Of a stretch of DNA of 64,000 nt, positions 18,274 to 27,412 are shown in pieces (the first letter of the stretch is position 1; every line of letters begins with the position of its first letter). Source of the DNA: Neobacillus rhizosphaerae (GTDB lineage Bacteria > Bacillota > Bacilli > Bacillales > Cytobacillaceae); NCBI RefSeq assembly GCF_937468385.1, contig NZ_CALBWS010000005.1:103284-167283 (forward strand). The letters are read 5' to 3'. The translations under genes and the position numbers were made by a program. The notes under the pieces were generated by a model that did no database searches, was not told the DNA's origin, and saw only the letters and a program-made list of their open reading frames with translations.

Positions 18274-18339
18274 GTGTGAAATCGGTAAACGATTCAGGCA
18301 AAGGTTCGTTTTATCTATTTTTATAGTCAATTCGTTATG

Positions 18340-19551
18340 TTAATAGTAAATGGATTCTCCCACATGGTTATTACTGGATACACCTTTCGCTTCAATAAAC
18401 CTCTGCATGCGTTTCAGTGCTTCCTGAAGCTGCGGCATAGAGGAGGCGTAAGAGCAACGAATATAGCCTTCGCCGCTTTCGCCAAACACATTGCCGGGAA
18501 CGACCGCTACTTTTTCCTTCATTAGCAGCTCTTCGGCAAATTGTTCGGATGTAAGTCGAGTTGCCCTTATCGAAGGGAACACGTAGAAGGCACCGCCGGG
18601 GGTATGGCAGTCCAAGCCGATGTTGTTCAGTGTTTGGACAACATAATTTCGCCGTCTTCGGTAGCTTTTTTGCATTGATTCCACTTCGTGAAACGTGTTG
18701 CGAAGCGCTTCAATTGCACCGTATTGCAACATAGTGGGAGCACACATCGTCGTGTATTGGAAAATTTTCAGCATAACCTCGACCAATTCCTTAGGAGCCG
18801 CAAGCATCCCCAAGCGCCAGCCCGTCATCGCAAATCCTTTGGAAAAACCGTTGATTAAAATCGTTCTCTCATACATGCCGTCGATGGAGGCGAAGCTTGT
18901 AAAAGTTTCATCATAGGTCAATTCAGCATAAATTTCGTCGGAAACGACAAGTAAATCGTGCTTGTTAATCATTTTTGCGATTTCTATAAGCTCCGTTTCG
19001 TTTAAAGAAGTGCCGGTAGGATTGTTTGGAAAACAGAGCAAAATGGCTTTCGTTTTTTCGGTAATCGCCTGTTCTATTTGTTCTGGAGTCACTTTAAAGC
19101 CATTTTCAGCTGAGGTTGAAACAGCTATCGGTTTCCCGCCGGCTAATGAAACCAGGGGTGCATAGGATACAAACGCCGGTTCGACAATCAATACCTCATC
19201 ACCCTGGTTTAAAATTGCCCGGAAGGCTAGATCGATCGCCTGGCTTGCTCCGACTGTGACAATAATTTGATTTTTCGCGTCGTACTCTACGCTAAATCTT
19301 GTCCTCAGATAGATGGAGATTTCCTCCCTCAATTCCAGCAAACCGGCGTTAGCGGTATAGGAAGTAAAACCTTGCTCCATTGATAAAATGGCGGCTTCGC
19401 GTATATTCCAAGGGGTGATGAAGTCTGGTTCACCGACACCTAGAGAAATTACGTCTTTCATACCGGCGGCGAGGTCGAAAAATTTTCTTATGCCGGAGGG
19501 CTGCAGCACCTTAGCCGTTTGTGAAATATAGTGGGCATAGTCGTTTTTCAT
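18340..19551 (-). CDS. alaT: Class I/II aminotransferase (AlaT/PatA-like)
   Basis: The 403-residue fold-type I PLP enzyme shows FPNNPTG near 174-180, SDEIYAEL (Asp205, Tyr208 contacts) and the Schiff-base Lys238 in NGFSKGFAMTGWRLG, with the C-terminal Arg of YIRCSYA for the substrate carboxylate. It transfers amino groups between glutamate/2-oxoglutarate and alanine/pyruvate or a related pair. Its start overlaps the stop of an Lrp-type regulator gene by 4 bp, matching the B. subtilis alaR-alaT (yugG-yugH) pair, so alanine is the likely substrate. Confidence 0.88.
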   Translation of the reverse strand: MKNDYAHYISQTAKVLQPSGIRKFFDLAAGMKDVISLGVGEPDFITPWNIREAAILSMEQGFTSYTANAGLLELREEISIYLRTRFSVEYDAKNQIIVTVGASQAIDLAFRAILNQGDEVLIVEPAFVSYAPLVSLAGGKPIAVSTSAENGFKVTPEQIEQAITEKTKAILLCFPNNPTGTSLNETELIEIAKMINKHDLLVVSDEIYAELTYDETFTSFASIDGMYERTILINGFSKGFAMTGWRLGMLAAPKELVEVMLKIFQYTTMCAPTMLQYGAIEALRNTFHEVESMQKSYRRRRNYVVQTLNNIGLDCHTPGGAFYVFPSIRATRLTSEQFAEELLMKEKVAVVPGNVFGESGEGYIRCSYASSMPQLQEALKRMQRFIEAKGVSSNNHVGESIYY

Positions 19552-20054
19552 GGTGAAACCACCATTCGTCGGTCTTTATCGTCAGCCCCGCTGTCAAAAA
19601 TCACGCCATCATGTTTGTATTTTTTCAACATGAAATGGGTGGTGGTGGAGACGACGTTTTCAATTGTTGATAGTTTCTCCGATACAAATGCAGCGATTTG
19701 GTTCATCGTTTTTCCTTCAATGGTGATGGATAAATCATAAGCACCGGACATGAGATACAAAGAGGACACTTCAGGAAAACGGTAAATTCTCTCGGCGACC
19801 TCATCAAAGCCTACTCCCCGTTTCGGTGTTACCTTTACATCAATCATGGCAACGATGTTTTCTTGTCCCTCCACCTTGGTCCAATCAATTAAGGTTGGGT
19901 AACTCATAATAATTTTCTCGTCTTCTAGCTTTTTGATAGTGTTTTGGATTGTTTCTTCACTTGTCATGGCCATTAGGGCAATCGTTTCTACGGGTACCTT
20001 ATGGTTTTCTTCGATTATTTTTAAAATCTCCAGCTCTTCACTGCTCAGTTTCAT
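19548..20054 (-). CDS. alaR: Lrp/AsnC-family regulator AlaR
   Basis: The 168-residue protein has an N-terminal winged helix (ELEILKIIEENHKVPVETIA, then TSEETIQNTIKKLEDEKII) and a C-terminal RAM ligand-binding domain (VSSLYLMSGAYDLSITIEG). GGAGG lies 9-10 bases before the ATG. It is translationally coupled to alaT and probably activates the pair in response to alanine, as the B. subtilis homologue is thought to. The effector is inferred from the neighbour. Confidence 0.88.
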   Translation of the reverse strand: MKLSSEELEILKIIEENHKVPVETIALMAMTSEETIQNTIKKLEDEKIIMSYPTLIDWTKVEGQENIVAMIDVKVTPKRGVGFDEVAERIYRFPEVSSLYLMSGAYDLSITIEGKTMNQIAAFVSEKLSTIENVVSTTTHFMLKKYKHDGVIFDSGADDKDRRMVVSP

Positions 20055-20227
20055 TTCTTCCCAGCCTCCTCAAAAAATCAACAACTCTCATTGTTGATTT
20101 TAATAGAGATGACCATGAGAACTCAATTAAAAAATTGTTTTTATACGGAGATTTAGCTTTAATGACTATTTGGACATGGTGGTGCATATTTTTAATATAC
20201 GAGCTTTCGAAGATAGAGGAGATTGCA

Positions 20228-20689
20228 ATGGCAAAAAAGTCTGCTCCATTCAAAGGATTAATCATCGGGATTTTATTGGTTGCTGGCCTTTTTCTAGTGT
20301 TTCAGTTTGTGAGGGTTTCCCCAGATCAACAAGCAAAGGCGGTTGTCGATGAGTTTTATCGCTATGAACAGGAGGGGGATTTCTCTAAATCATGGGCTTT
20401 ATTTCATTCAGCGATGAAGAAAAAGTTCCCGAAGGGCGGGTACATTCAGGATCGAGCACATGTGTTTATGACTCATTTTGGGGTGGAAAGCTTTACGTAT
20501 ACAGCTGGTAAGCCAGAAAAAATAAAGAAATGGAAAATGTATAAAAACGGTCCAGCACTGGAGAATGTTTATAAGATCCTTGTTACTCAAACCTACAAAG
20601 GAAAGTACGGCAATTTTGACTTGAAGCAGGAGGTCTTTGTCGTGAAGGATAAGGATGAGTGGCGGATTGTTTGGGATTATAACCAATAA
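20228..20689 (+). CDS. Membrane-anchored hypothetical protein (NTF2-like extracellular domain possible)
   Basis: Starting at ATG 20228, 6 bases behind GAGGAG, the gene encodes 153 residues. A single hydrophobic helix (residues 9-26) follows a basic N-terminus, so the rest should lie outside the cell. The outside part (AKAVVDEFYRYEQEGDFSKSW... to DEWRIVWDYNQ) has the layout of a small cone-shaped NTF2/DUF4878-type domain. The open frame continues upstream to 19949, but that part has no ribosome site and overlaps alaR. No function is assigned. Confidence 0.8.
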   Translation: MAKKSAPFKGLIIGILLVAGLFLVFQFVRVSPDQQAKAVVDEFYRYEQEGDFSKSWALFHSAMKKKFPKGGYIQDRAHVFMTHFGVESFTYTAGKPEKIKKWKMYKNGPALENVYKILVTQTYKGKYGNFDLKQEVFVVKDKDEWRIVWDYNQ

Positions 20690-20732
20690 GAGAATTCGAT
20701 ATTTAGTGATGAATTGATTTTGTTCAATTTGA

Positions 20733-20765
20733 AAGAGAATCCTTTTCGGGGATTCTTTATTTTTG
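20733..20765 (+). terminator. Rho-independent terminator
   Basis: AGAATCC pairs with GGATTCT around a 7-base loop and is followed by TTATTTTTG. Confidence 0.7.
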
Positions 20766-20804
20766 TCTAATTCTATAATATCACTGTGGACATATTGCTC
20801 CCTT

Positions 20805-20915
20805 TTATAAAAAATGAATAATAATTTTTAGCCAGCCGAAAAACGCGATCCATAATGGAATACTTAAGGTTGTCCCCCATATTAACCCAATGAAAAAATT
20901 CTCCTGTTTTTCCAT
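20805..20915 (-). CDS. 36-aa putative small membrane protein
   Basis: ATG 20915 is preceded by AGGGGTGA at good spacing and opens a 36-residue frame, MEKQENFFIGLIWGTTL then a strongly hydrophobic helix with three Trp and a Lys-containing end. The layout (short polar head, one transmembrane helix) is like other tiny Bacillus membrane proteins. A longer in-frame ORF to 21017 exists but has no ribosome site. Function unknown. Confidence 0.55.
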   Translation of the reverse strand: MEKQENFFIGLIWGTTLSIPLWIAFFGWLKIIIHFL

Positions 20916-21158
20916 GATATTCACCCCTAGTGAAAAGTTGAAAGCTATTAAAACGTCGTTCATCAGTATGGTCTGAAATAAGGAAAAAAAATCTCTCTTC
21001 ACAAGAACAACAAGCATATGGGGCAGTCGATTGTTGAAATTCTACTTCCGGGTTAGACATCCCTTTTTTTCTAAAGATATCAAATGACAGCGGGAAAAAA
21101 AGGAGAAGCATGTCGGAAACAAAAAAATAATTTCGACAGATTGTGAGTGGTCCAATTT

Positions 21159-21171
21159 AGTGCCTGACACC
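21159..21171. repeat. REP-like palindrome copy
   Basis: AGTGCCTGACACC, one base from consensus, 130 bp before galE. Confidence 0.55.
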
Positions 21172-21305
21172 CATTGACGGTATTTTCCACTAAAATGGAA
21201 TCGATATATAGGGGTTCTTTTGGACCGTGTTTGTAACAAGATGTCCTTTCGTTAACATGTTATAATGGAGAAAGTAAATGAAATTCTAGCTAAGGGGAAA
21301 TGAAT

Positions 21306-22277
21306 ATGATTCTCGTTGTTGGCGGGGCTGGTTACATCGGTAGCCATCTTGTGAAGGAATTAGTTGAAAAAGAAAAGGTCGTTGTGCTGGACAACCTGTC
21401 TACCGGACACCGTGCGGCAGTTGATAGCCGAGCTATTTTTGTAATGGGCGATCTCGGCAATGAGGATGACCTGCAAATGGTCTTTAGAAGCTATCCCATC
21501 AAGGCGGTTATGCATTTTGCAGCTAATAGCTTGGTTGGGGAATCCGTGGTCAATCCCTTGAAATATTATCAAAATAATGTTGCCTCTACTTTAACCTTAT
21601 TAAAGGTTATGGAGAAATTTAAGGTGAAAAACTTTATTTTTTCCTCCACTGCTGCTACCTATGGAATTCCTGAGGTGGATGTTATTGATGAAAAAACGAA
21701 AACGGCACCCATTAATCCTTATGGTCATTCCAAGCTGATGGTGGAGCAAATCCTGGCTGATTTTTCAAAAGCATATGGCTTGAATTATGTTGTGCTTCGT
21801 TATTTTAATGCAGCCGGTGCCCATGAATCCACTGTTATTGGCGAAAGCCATGATCCGGAAACGCACTTAATTCCGATTGTTCTGCAACAGCTTTTAGGTC
21901 AGCGGGAAAAAGTGTCTGTTTTTGGCTCTGATTATGATACGGCGGACGGTACTTGTATACGTGATTACATTCATGTCACTGATTTAGCAGCTGCCCACAT
22001 TCTCGCACTAGAGGCACTTTTAGCAGGAAAGAAATCGGCTGAAATCTATAATCTCGGCAATGGTCTAGGGTATTCAGTAAAAGAAGTCATTGAAACATGC
22101 GAAAAAGTTACAGGTGTGAAGGCGAATGTCGAAATGGCCGACCGCCGTGCAGGCGATCCGGCAAGGCTCGTAGCTTCATCGGCGAAAATCTTTTCAGAGC
22201 TAGGCTGGAAGGCGGAACGGAATCTAGAACGGATCATCGCAAATGCGTGGAAATGGCACCAAAATCAACAATATTAA
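21306..22277 (+). CDS. galE: UDP-glucose 4-epimerase
   Basis: The extended SDR protein (323 residues from ATG 21306) has the NAD motif GGAGYIGSH at the N-terminus and the catalytic YGHSK (YxxxK). The C-terminal part has the GalE-type RYFNAAGA and DGTCIRDYIHV motifs. It interconverts UDP-glucose and UDP-galactose (or the GlcNAc/GalNAc pair). ATG 21300 is also in frame, but AAGGGG ends only 2 bases before it, while 21306 has 8-base spacing. It is monocistronic, with a terminator that carries a REP copy in its loop. Confidence 0.93.
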   Translation: MILVVGGAGYIGSHLVKELVEKEKVVVLDNLSTGHRAAVDSRAIFVMGDLGNEDDLQMVFRSYPIKAVMHFAANSLVGESVVNPLKYYQNNVASTLTLLKVMEKFKVKNFIFSSTAATYGIPEVDVIDEKTKTAPINPYGHSKLMVEQILADFSKAYGLNYVVLRYFNAAGAHESTVIGESHDPETHLIPIVLQQLLGQREKVSVFGSDYDTADGTCIRDYIHVTDLAAAHILALEALLAGKKSAEIYNLGNGLGYSVKEVIETCEKVTGVKANVEMADRRAGDPARLVASSAKIFSELGWKAERNLERIIANAWKWHQNQQY

Positions 22278-22293
22278 TGACGTTGCCATAGAT

Positions 22294-22376
22294 GGTGCCT
22301 GCCACTATCATTGGATTTGTAAAAAAATGGAAAATGGTGCCTGACACCCAAGTCAAGCACTATTTTCCATTTTTTA
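22294..22376 (+). terminator. galE terminator with a REP copy in the loop
   Basis: AAAAAATGGAAAAT (22322-22335) pairs with ATTTTCCATTTTTT (22362-22375). The 26-base loop contains the palindrome GGTGCCTGACACC (22336-22348). A degenerate copy, GGTGCCTGCCACT, lies just before at 22294-22306. Confidence 0.6.
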
Positions 22377-22597
22377 TCGTTTATTCGTTAATAAAAATCA
22401 ACGCTGTGGATACTTGTATGGGAAAGCATGAATAGAAAATTCCTTCGAAAAAGGAAATGCTCAACAGCTTCGTTTGTTGAAGGAATTCAATATTTCGACA
22501 TATTTGCGAATAATAAAGTTATTTACCTCGCGAGTGAACTTGAGTATTCTTTTTAATGAGAACTTATCTTTTTTATATGTTGAAAGGCAGTGGGACT

Positions 22598-23869
22598 GTG
22601 AAATCTATTTTTAAAAATTATCGTTTCACGATTATTTTGCTTTCCGCCATCGTAATTGGCGGTGCAGCAGGCTTGTTTTTTGGACCAAAGACGGCGGTGG
22701 TTAAGCCGTTTGGAGATCTTTTTCTTAATTTAATGTTCATGATGATTGTGCCCTTAGTATTTTTCAGCATTGCTTCTGCGATCGCGAATATGAACGGCAT
22801 GAAAAGGCTTGGAAAAATTATGGGCAGCATCCTTGTTGTTTTCTTGGTGACTGCTTCTGTCGCAGCAATTCTGGGACTTGCCGGTGCCTCAATCATTCAT
22901 CCCTTAGAAAATACCGATATTGCTTCAATTAAAGAGGTAATGAATCATTCGTCCGTTGAGACCGATGCAGAGAAACTAACGTTCCTTGACCATCTGGTCG
23001 CCACCTTCACGGTATCAGATTTTAACTTATTGCTATCGAGAAATAATATGCTACAGCTGATTGTTTTCGCGCTTTTATTCGGGATTTCTACGGCTGCGGT
23101 TGGGGAAAAAGCGAAACCTGTCAAGGACTTTTTATCAGCAGCGACAGCCGTAATCATGAAGATGGTCAGCATCGTCATGTATTACGCTCCGATTGGGCTC
23201 GGCTGTTATTTTGCCGCGGTTATCGGGGATCTCGGTCCGCAAATTTTAGAAGGATACGCCCGCTCGTTTGTGCTATATCTCATTCTTACAGTGATTTATT
23301 ATTTTGGTTTTTTCACTCTTTACGCTTTTATCGCAGGAGGAAAGGATGGGGTCAAGCTTTTTTGGAAAAATGCCGTCACTCCATCTGTCACGGCACTTGC
23401 GACTTGCTCAAGTGCTGCCTGTATTCCCGTGAACCTAGCTATGGTTAGAAACATGGGGGTTCCAAAGGATATAGCTGAAACGATTATTCCACTCGGTGCG
23501 AATACGCATAAAGATGGTTCCGTTTTTGGCGGGGTGTTGAAAATTGTTTTTCTATTTGCTTTGTTTGGAAGAGATTTAACCAGCATCTCTAATATTTTGA
23601 GCATTCTGGCTGTCGCCTTTTTAGTTGGAGCTGTCATGGGAGCGATTCCTGGCGGAGGGATGATCGGTGAGATGTTGATTATCAGCGTGTACGGCTTCCC
23701 GCCTGAAACGTTGCCAATTATCGCCGTCATCAGCACCATCATTGATGCACCGGCAACACTGCTAAATGCCACTGGCAACACTGTCTGTGCCATGTTAGTG
23801 ACACGGTTGGTCGAAGGGAAAAACTGGATTGTAAAGGCATTAAAAAGCGATGGAGAGGAAGTCGCATAG
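22598..23869 (+). CDS. Dicarboxylate/amino-acid:cation symporter (DAACS family)
   Basis: The protein has 8 transmembrane helices and two re-entrant loops typical of the Glt/DAACS family, with the Ser-rich signature as ATCSSAACIPVNLAMV and the ion/substrate-binding segment IDAPATLLNATGNTVCAMLV. It should import glutamate, aspartate, a C4-dicarboxylate or serine/threonine with sodium or protons. The frame is open to ATG 22556, but GTG 22598 after AAAGG gives a normal N-terminus (KSIFKNYRFTIILLS). Its terminator is 230 bp downstream, beyond a REP array. Confidence 0.85.
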   Translation: MKSIFKNYRFTIILLSAIVIGGAAGLFFGPKTAVVKPFGDLFLNLMFMMIVPLVFFSIASAIANMNGMKRLGKIMGSILVVFLVTASVAAILGLAGASIIHPLENTDIASIKEVMNHSSVETDAEKLTFLDHLVATFTVSDFNLLLSRNNMLQLIVFALLFGISTAAVGEKAKPVKDFLSAATAVIMKMVSIVMYYAPIGLGCYFAAVIGDLGPQILEGYARSFVLYLILTVIYYFGFFTLYAFIAGGKDGVKLFWKNAVTPSVTALATCSSAACIPVNLAMVRNMGVPKDIAETIIPLGANTHKDGSVFGGVLKIVFLFALFGRDLTSISNILSILAVAFLVGAVMGAIPGGGMIGEMLIISVYGFPPETLPIIAVISTIIDAPATLLNATGNTVCAMLVTRLVEGKNWIVKALKSDGEEVA

Positions 23870-23898
23870 AGAGAGAGCATCTTCATGATGTCATTCAT

Positions 23899-23997
23899 GG
23901 TGTCAGGTACCTTTTATTGATGGTGCCTGACACCTTTTTGACGGTACCTGACACCATTTTGATAGTGCCTGACACCTGTTTGATAGTGCCTGACACC
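23899..23997. repeat. Tandem array of five REP-like palindromes, 21-bp period
   Basis: GGTGTCAGGTACC at 23899 is followed by four copies in the opposite orientation at 23922, 23943, 23964 and 23985, each exactly 21 bp apart with T-rich spacers. Confidence 0.85.
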
Positions 23998-24102
23998 ATT
24001 TTGTAAAAAGGTTATTTTATAAGTAAACCCGGTTACCCGAGGTGCTGATTGATTCAAGCGTTGAAATTGAGGAGAGAACTGTGGTATTTTTTTGAGCTGT
24101 TC

Positions 24103-24139
24103 GGGGTCCAAGTCTAACTAGACTTGGACCCTTTTTTTC
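24103..24139 (+). terminator. Strong Rho-independent terminator
   Basis: GGTCCAAGTCTA and TAGACTTGGACC form a 12-bp stem with a very short loop and a run of seven T. Confidence 0.85.
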
Positions 24140-24245
24140 TAATGTAAGTAAATATTAGGTTAGAAGAAATAGATATTTTGTTATATCATAATAGTAGAAA
24201 TTACTTATTGGGGCATGTGCTCGATTTTCAAAGGATGGAACTTTT

Positions 24246-25079
24246 ATGAAAAAAACATTGAAGGATATGCTACTCATTTTAATTGGGGCATTTATTTTTG
24301 CAGTGGGTGTCAATTATTTTACAATCCCCAATAGACTGTCAGAAGGTGGGATATTAGGGATTACGATTATTACCCACTATTTGTTTGATTGGTCACCGGG
24401 TGTGGTGAACTTTGTTTTAAATGTACTGTTGTTAGCGATTGGCTATAAGTTTTTTGAAAAAAGAACGATTGTATATACATTGATTACGATTGCAGCCAGT
24501 TCTGGTTTTTTATATTTAACCGAGGACATCGGGCATCGGCTCACTAAGGACACACTTTTGGCTGCGATTTTTGCCGGATTGTTGGTAGGCGTCGGTTTAG
24601 GCTTGATTTTCCGTGCGGGTGGAACATCCGGAGGATCGACAATCATAGCAAGGCTAGCAAACCAATTTCTGGGTTGGAGTATTGGGAAGGCTATGCTCAT
24701 TATTGATATTTTAGTCGTAGGAGGGTCAATTTTTATCATTGGCCTAGAGAAAGCGATGTACACCCTGTTGATTGTTTACATTGGAGCGAAAGCGATTGAT
24801 TTCATTGTCGAAGGACTGGATGAAAGGGTCGCCGTCTTGATTATTTCCAATTCTCCCGAGTTGGTCCTGGCCAATATCACTAATAAAATGTCCCGCGGCT
24901 TAACGGTTTTGGATGGGCGTGGCGGCTATACCGGGCAGAATAAAGATGTGCTCTATATCGTTATCAATAAACAAGAAATCGTCCAGCTGAAAAATATTAT
25001 CAACGATACCGACGAAAACGCCTACGTTACCGTCCACAACGTCCACGAGATGATGGGTAAAGGGTACAAGTCGAGTTAG
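24246..25079 (+). CDS. YitT-family membrane protein (DUF161/DUF2179)
   Basis: The 277-residue protein has five to six hydrophobic helices in the first 190 residues (with NYFTIPNRLSEGGILGI and FRAGGTSGGSTIIARL, hallmarks of YitT/YpjC/YvjA proteins) and a cytosolic C-terminal DUF2179 domain (SRGLTVLDGRGGYTGQNKDVLY). The family is widespread in Bacillus; its function is not settled. AAAGGA lies 10 bases before the ATG. It is monocistronic and followed by a REP cluster. Confidence 0.88.
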   Translation: MKKTLKDMLLILIGAFIFAVGVNYFTIPNRLSEGGILGITIITHYLFDWSPGVVNFVLNVLLLAIGYKFFEKRTIVYTLITIAASSGFLYLTEDIGHRLTKDTLLAAIFAGLLVGVGLGLIFRAGGTSGGSTIIARLANQFLGWSIGKAMLIIDILVVGGSIFIIGLEKAMYTLLIVYIGAKAIDFIVEGLDERVAVLIISNSPELVLANITNKMSRGLTVLDGRGGYTGQNKDVLYIVINKQEIVQLKNIINDTDENAYVTVHNVHEMMGKGYKSS

Positions 25080-25094
25080 GCAGTATTTGTTAGT

Positions 25095-25213
25095 GGTGTC
25101 AGGCACCGTTCGTGGACAAATGTCCGCGTAGAGAGGACGCTTTAAACAAGCGCCTGACAATGTCCGTGTGTCCACTACACACGGACATTTGTATTATTGT
25201 GGTGTCAGGCACC
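25095..25213. repeat. Composite REP cluster
   Basis: Two direct copies of GGTGTCAGGCACC (25095-25107 and 25201-25213) bracket a GTGGACAAATGTCC palindrome (25112-25125) and a long hairpin AATGTCCGTGTG/CACACGGACATT (25159-25188). Confidence 0.8.
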
Positions 25214-25230
25214 ATATTGAAAAGGATCGT

Positions 25231-27258
25231 TTACATTTTCACTACACTGACCCGGCCGGAGAAGAAGGTGGCGCCGCCGCCCATGTCGGCTATGCGCTCG
25301 GGAGTTAGGGAGTTTACTAGCTGCTTTCCACCTTTTGTATCTGCCCAAAGGCCTTGTGTTACGACTACTCCTGGAAGGACGTTTTCCCCCACAGAAACCT
25401 TTAGCTCACATTCTCCGCGATTGTTCCAAACCCGTACCATTTCTCCATCATCAATTCCTTGTGCCATGGCATCATTACGATTCATATGCAATCTTGGTTC
25501 TTGTTCCAGCTCAATGTGCCTTTGGTTGTTAGAAAAAGTAGAGTTTAAGAAATTATGATTCGGCCCAGGGACAAATTGATAGGGGTGGTCCCCATCGTTT
25601 ACCAACGGGATATAGGTTGGCAGCGGCGGGTATCCGTCTTCTTTCATCCTCTCCGAATAGAGTTCGATTTTTCCACTCGGTGTTGGCAGTTTTCCAGGGA
25701 ACATCGGTTTGACCTTGGCCTTCATATATTGCTCCTTAACCAATGCCTCGTAGTTTATTCCTTCTATATAAGGATTTTGAGGGTTATCAAGTGCTGCAGC
25801 AATCATTGACACTTCTGTTTCTTGTAAAAGTGGATCATCGAAACCCATTCCATTAGCAAGCTGACGGAAAACGTCGACATTGGATTTCGCCTCCCCGTAT
25901 GGTTCGATGACAGGCTGCTGAATTTGCGCAAAATGATGCCAGTACGATGTGTAAAGATCCGTGTTTTCAAAGGATGATGTTGCTGGTAAAACAATATCCG
26001 CATATTTGGCTGTCTCTGTTAAAAATAGATCATGGACGACGGTAAATAAATCTTCGCGCATAAGACCTTTCCTTACTTTCGAACTGCTTGGAGCAACAAC
26101 CGCTGGATTCGAGCTGTACACATAAAGTGACTTTACCGGCGGATCTGCAGTCAATAATACTTCGCCAAGTAGGTTCATATTAATCACGCGGGTGTGTTTA
26201 TTTATCAAAAGGTCAGGACGTTGCAAGTATTCGGTATTCGGAGCAAGGTAGGCCGAGTTTCCTTTGATGCACCCGCCGCCTTTCTCAAGCCATTGTCCGG
26301 TGAGAGCAGGCAGACATGCGACAGTTTTGACAAACATGCCGCCATTGTCATGATGTTGCGGGCCATTGCCAATCCGAATAAAAGAAGGTGACGCTTCGCC
26401 GTACATTCTTGCAAGCTTATAAATATTATCGACTGAAACTCCGGTAATTTTGGAAACGGAGGCCGGGTCATACTGCAAGACATGCTCCCTTAGTGCTTCA
26501 TGGCCGACGGTATATTTTTCTAAAAAGCCTTGGTCAACCATGTTTTCGGAAAACAAAATATGCATCAGTCCGAGTGCGAGGGCGCTATCGGTTCCTGGTA
26601 ATATTGGAATAAACCAGTCTGCTAATCTGCCAGTTTGATTTTTGTGGATATCGATGACGACAATCTTGGCACCGTTTTGCTTGCGGGCCTTTTGCGCAAG
26701 GGCGACCTGATGCATGTTGGTGCTGGCGGCATTGATGCCCCAAAAAATGATTAGTTTGGAATGAATGGTATCCTCCGGGTCGATCCCCAGGCTGCCGCCC
26801 ATCGTATATTTGTAACCTACAGAGCCAGCGGATGAACAAATCGTTCGATCCAGCTGGGAGGCACCTAAGCGATTCCAAAACCGACGGTCCATTCCTTCCG
26901 CGCTGAGCCTGCCCATGTTCCCATAAAAGCTGTAGGGAAGAATACTTTCAGATCCATCTGTTTCGATAAGCTCTTTCCAGCGGGAGGTAATCGTGCTGAG
27001 GGCTTCAGCCCAGCTGATACGTGTGAATTTCCCTTCGCCTTTGGGTCCAATGCGCTTCAACGGGTACTGCAGCCGCTTTTCATCATAAATCCGCTCTATC
27101 ATATTCCGTACCTTGTTGCAAATATGTCCGTTCGTCACTGGATGCTGTGGGTCTCCCTCAACTTTGACAAGTTTACCGTCTTTTTTATGTAGAAGTAATC
27201 CGCACTGATCTGGGCAGTCAAGCGGGCAAACCGAGTGGAAAATACCATTTTGTTCCAT
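25231..27258 (-). CDS. Molybdopterin oxidoreductase (DMSO reductase superfamily, YyaE-like)
   Basis: The 675-residue protein begins with a 4Fe-4S motif (Cys11, Cys15, Cys19, Cys47) and continues through the three Mo-bis-MGD domains to a C-terminal dinucleotide-binding domain (LHMNRNDAMAQGIDDGEMVRVWNNRGE). There is no Tat signal, so it is probably cytosolic. Its closest recognised relative is B. subtilis YyaE, whose substrate is unknown. The open frame extends to 27339, but AAGGAGGT 5 bases before ATG 27258 fixes the start. No electron-transfer or chaperone gene lies beside it. Confidence 0.88.
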   Translation of the reverse strand: MEQNGIFHSVCPLDCPDQCGLLLHKKDGKLVKVEGDPQHPVTNGHICNKVRNMIERIYDEKRLQYPLKRIGPKGEGKFTRISWAEALSTITSRWKELIETDGSESILPYSFYGNMGRLSAEGMDRRFWNRLGASQLDRTICSSAGSVGYKYTMGGSLGIDPEDTIHSKLIIFWGINAASTNMHQVALAQKARKQNGAKIVVIDIHKNQTGRLADWFIPILPGTDSALALGLMHILFSENMVDQGFLEKYTVGHEALREHVLQYDPASVSKITGVSVDNIYKLARMYGEASPSFIRIGNGPQHHDNGGMFVKTVACLPALTGQWLEKGGGCIKGNSAYLAPNTEYLQRPDLLINKHTRVINMNLLGEVLLTADPPVKSLYVYSSNPAVVAPSSSKVRKGLMREDLFTVVHDLFLTETAKYADIVLPATSSFENTDLYTSYWHHFAQIQQPVIEPYGEAKSNVDVFRQLANGMGFDDPLLQETEVSMIAAALDNPQNPYIEGINYEALVKEQYMKAKVKPMFPGKLPTPSGKIELYSERMKEDGYPPLPTYIPLVNDGDHPYQFVPGPNHNFLNSTFSNNQRHIELEQEPRLHMNRNDAMAQGIDDGEMVRVWNNRGECELKVSVGENVLPGVVVTQGLWADTKGGKQLVNSLTPERIADMGGGATFFSGRVSVVKM

Positions 27259-27288
27259 AATTGACCTCCTTGAGAATGTATATAGGAA

Positions 27289-27332
27289 AACGCACGCACC
27301 ATGTGGGCATTGACCCGTTTGGTGCGTGCGTT
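27289..27332 (-). terminator. Large inverted repeat, probable terminator of the amidase gene
   Basis: AAACGCACGCACCA (27289-27302) and its exact complement (27319-27332) form a 14-bp stem with a 16-base loop; on the minus strand TTTTCC follows. It lies between the amidase gene and the next minus-strand gene. Confidence 0.55.
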
Positions 27333-27412
27333 TATTCATTTATTTATAAGTTTGAGAGTTATTTGAAAAGTCTCCCTCTTAATTAGGTTTGATTCTTTTC
27401 ATCAAAACAAAC

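Noticed and set aside
23320..23898. 192-aa antisense ORF over the symporter gene
   Set aside because: It shadows a well-supported DAACS gene, has a random-looking product and no ribosome site.
23914..24111. Minus-strand ORF with repeated GVRHYQ-type units
   Set aside because: It is a translation of the 21-bp REP array, which happens to be a multiple of three; there is no ribosome site or conservation sign.
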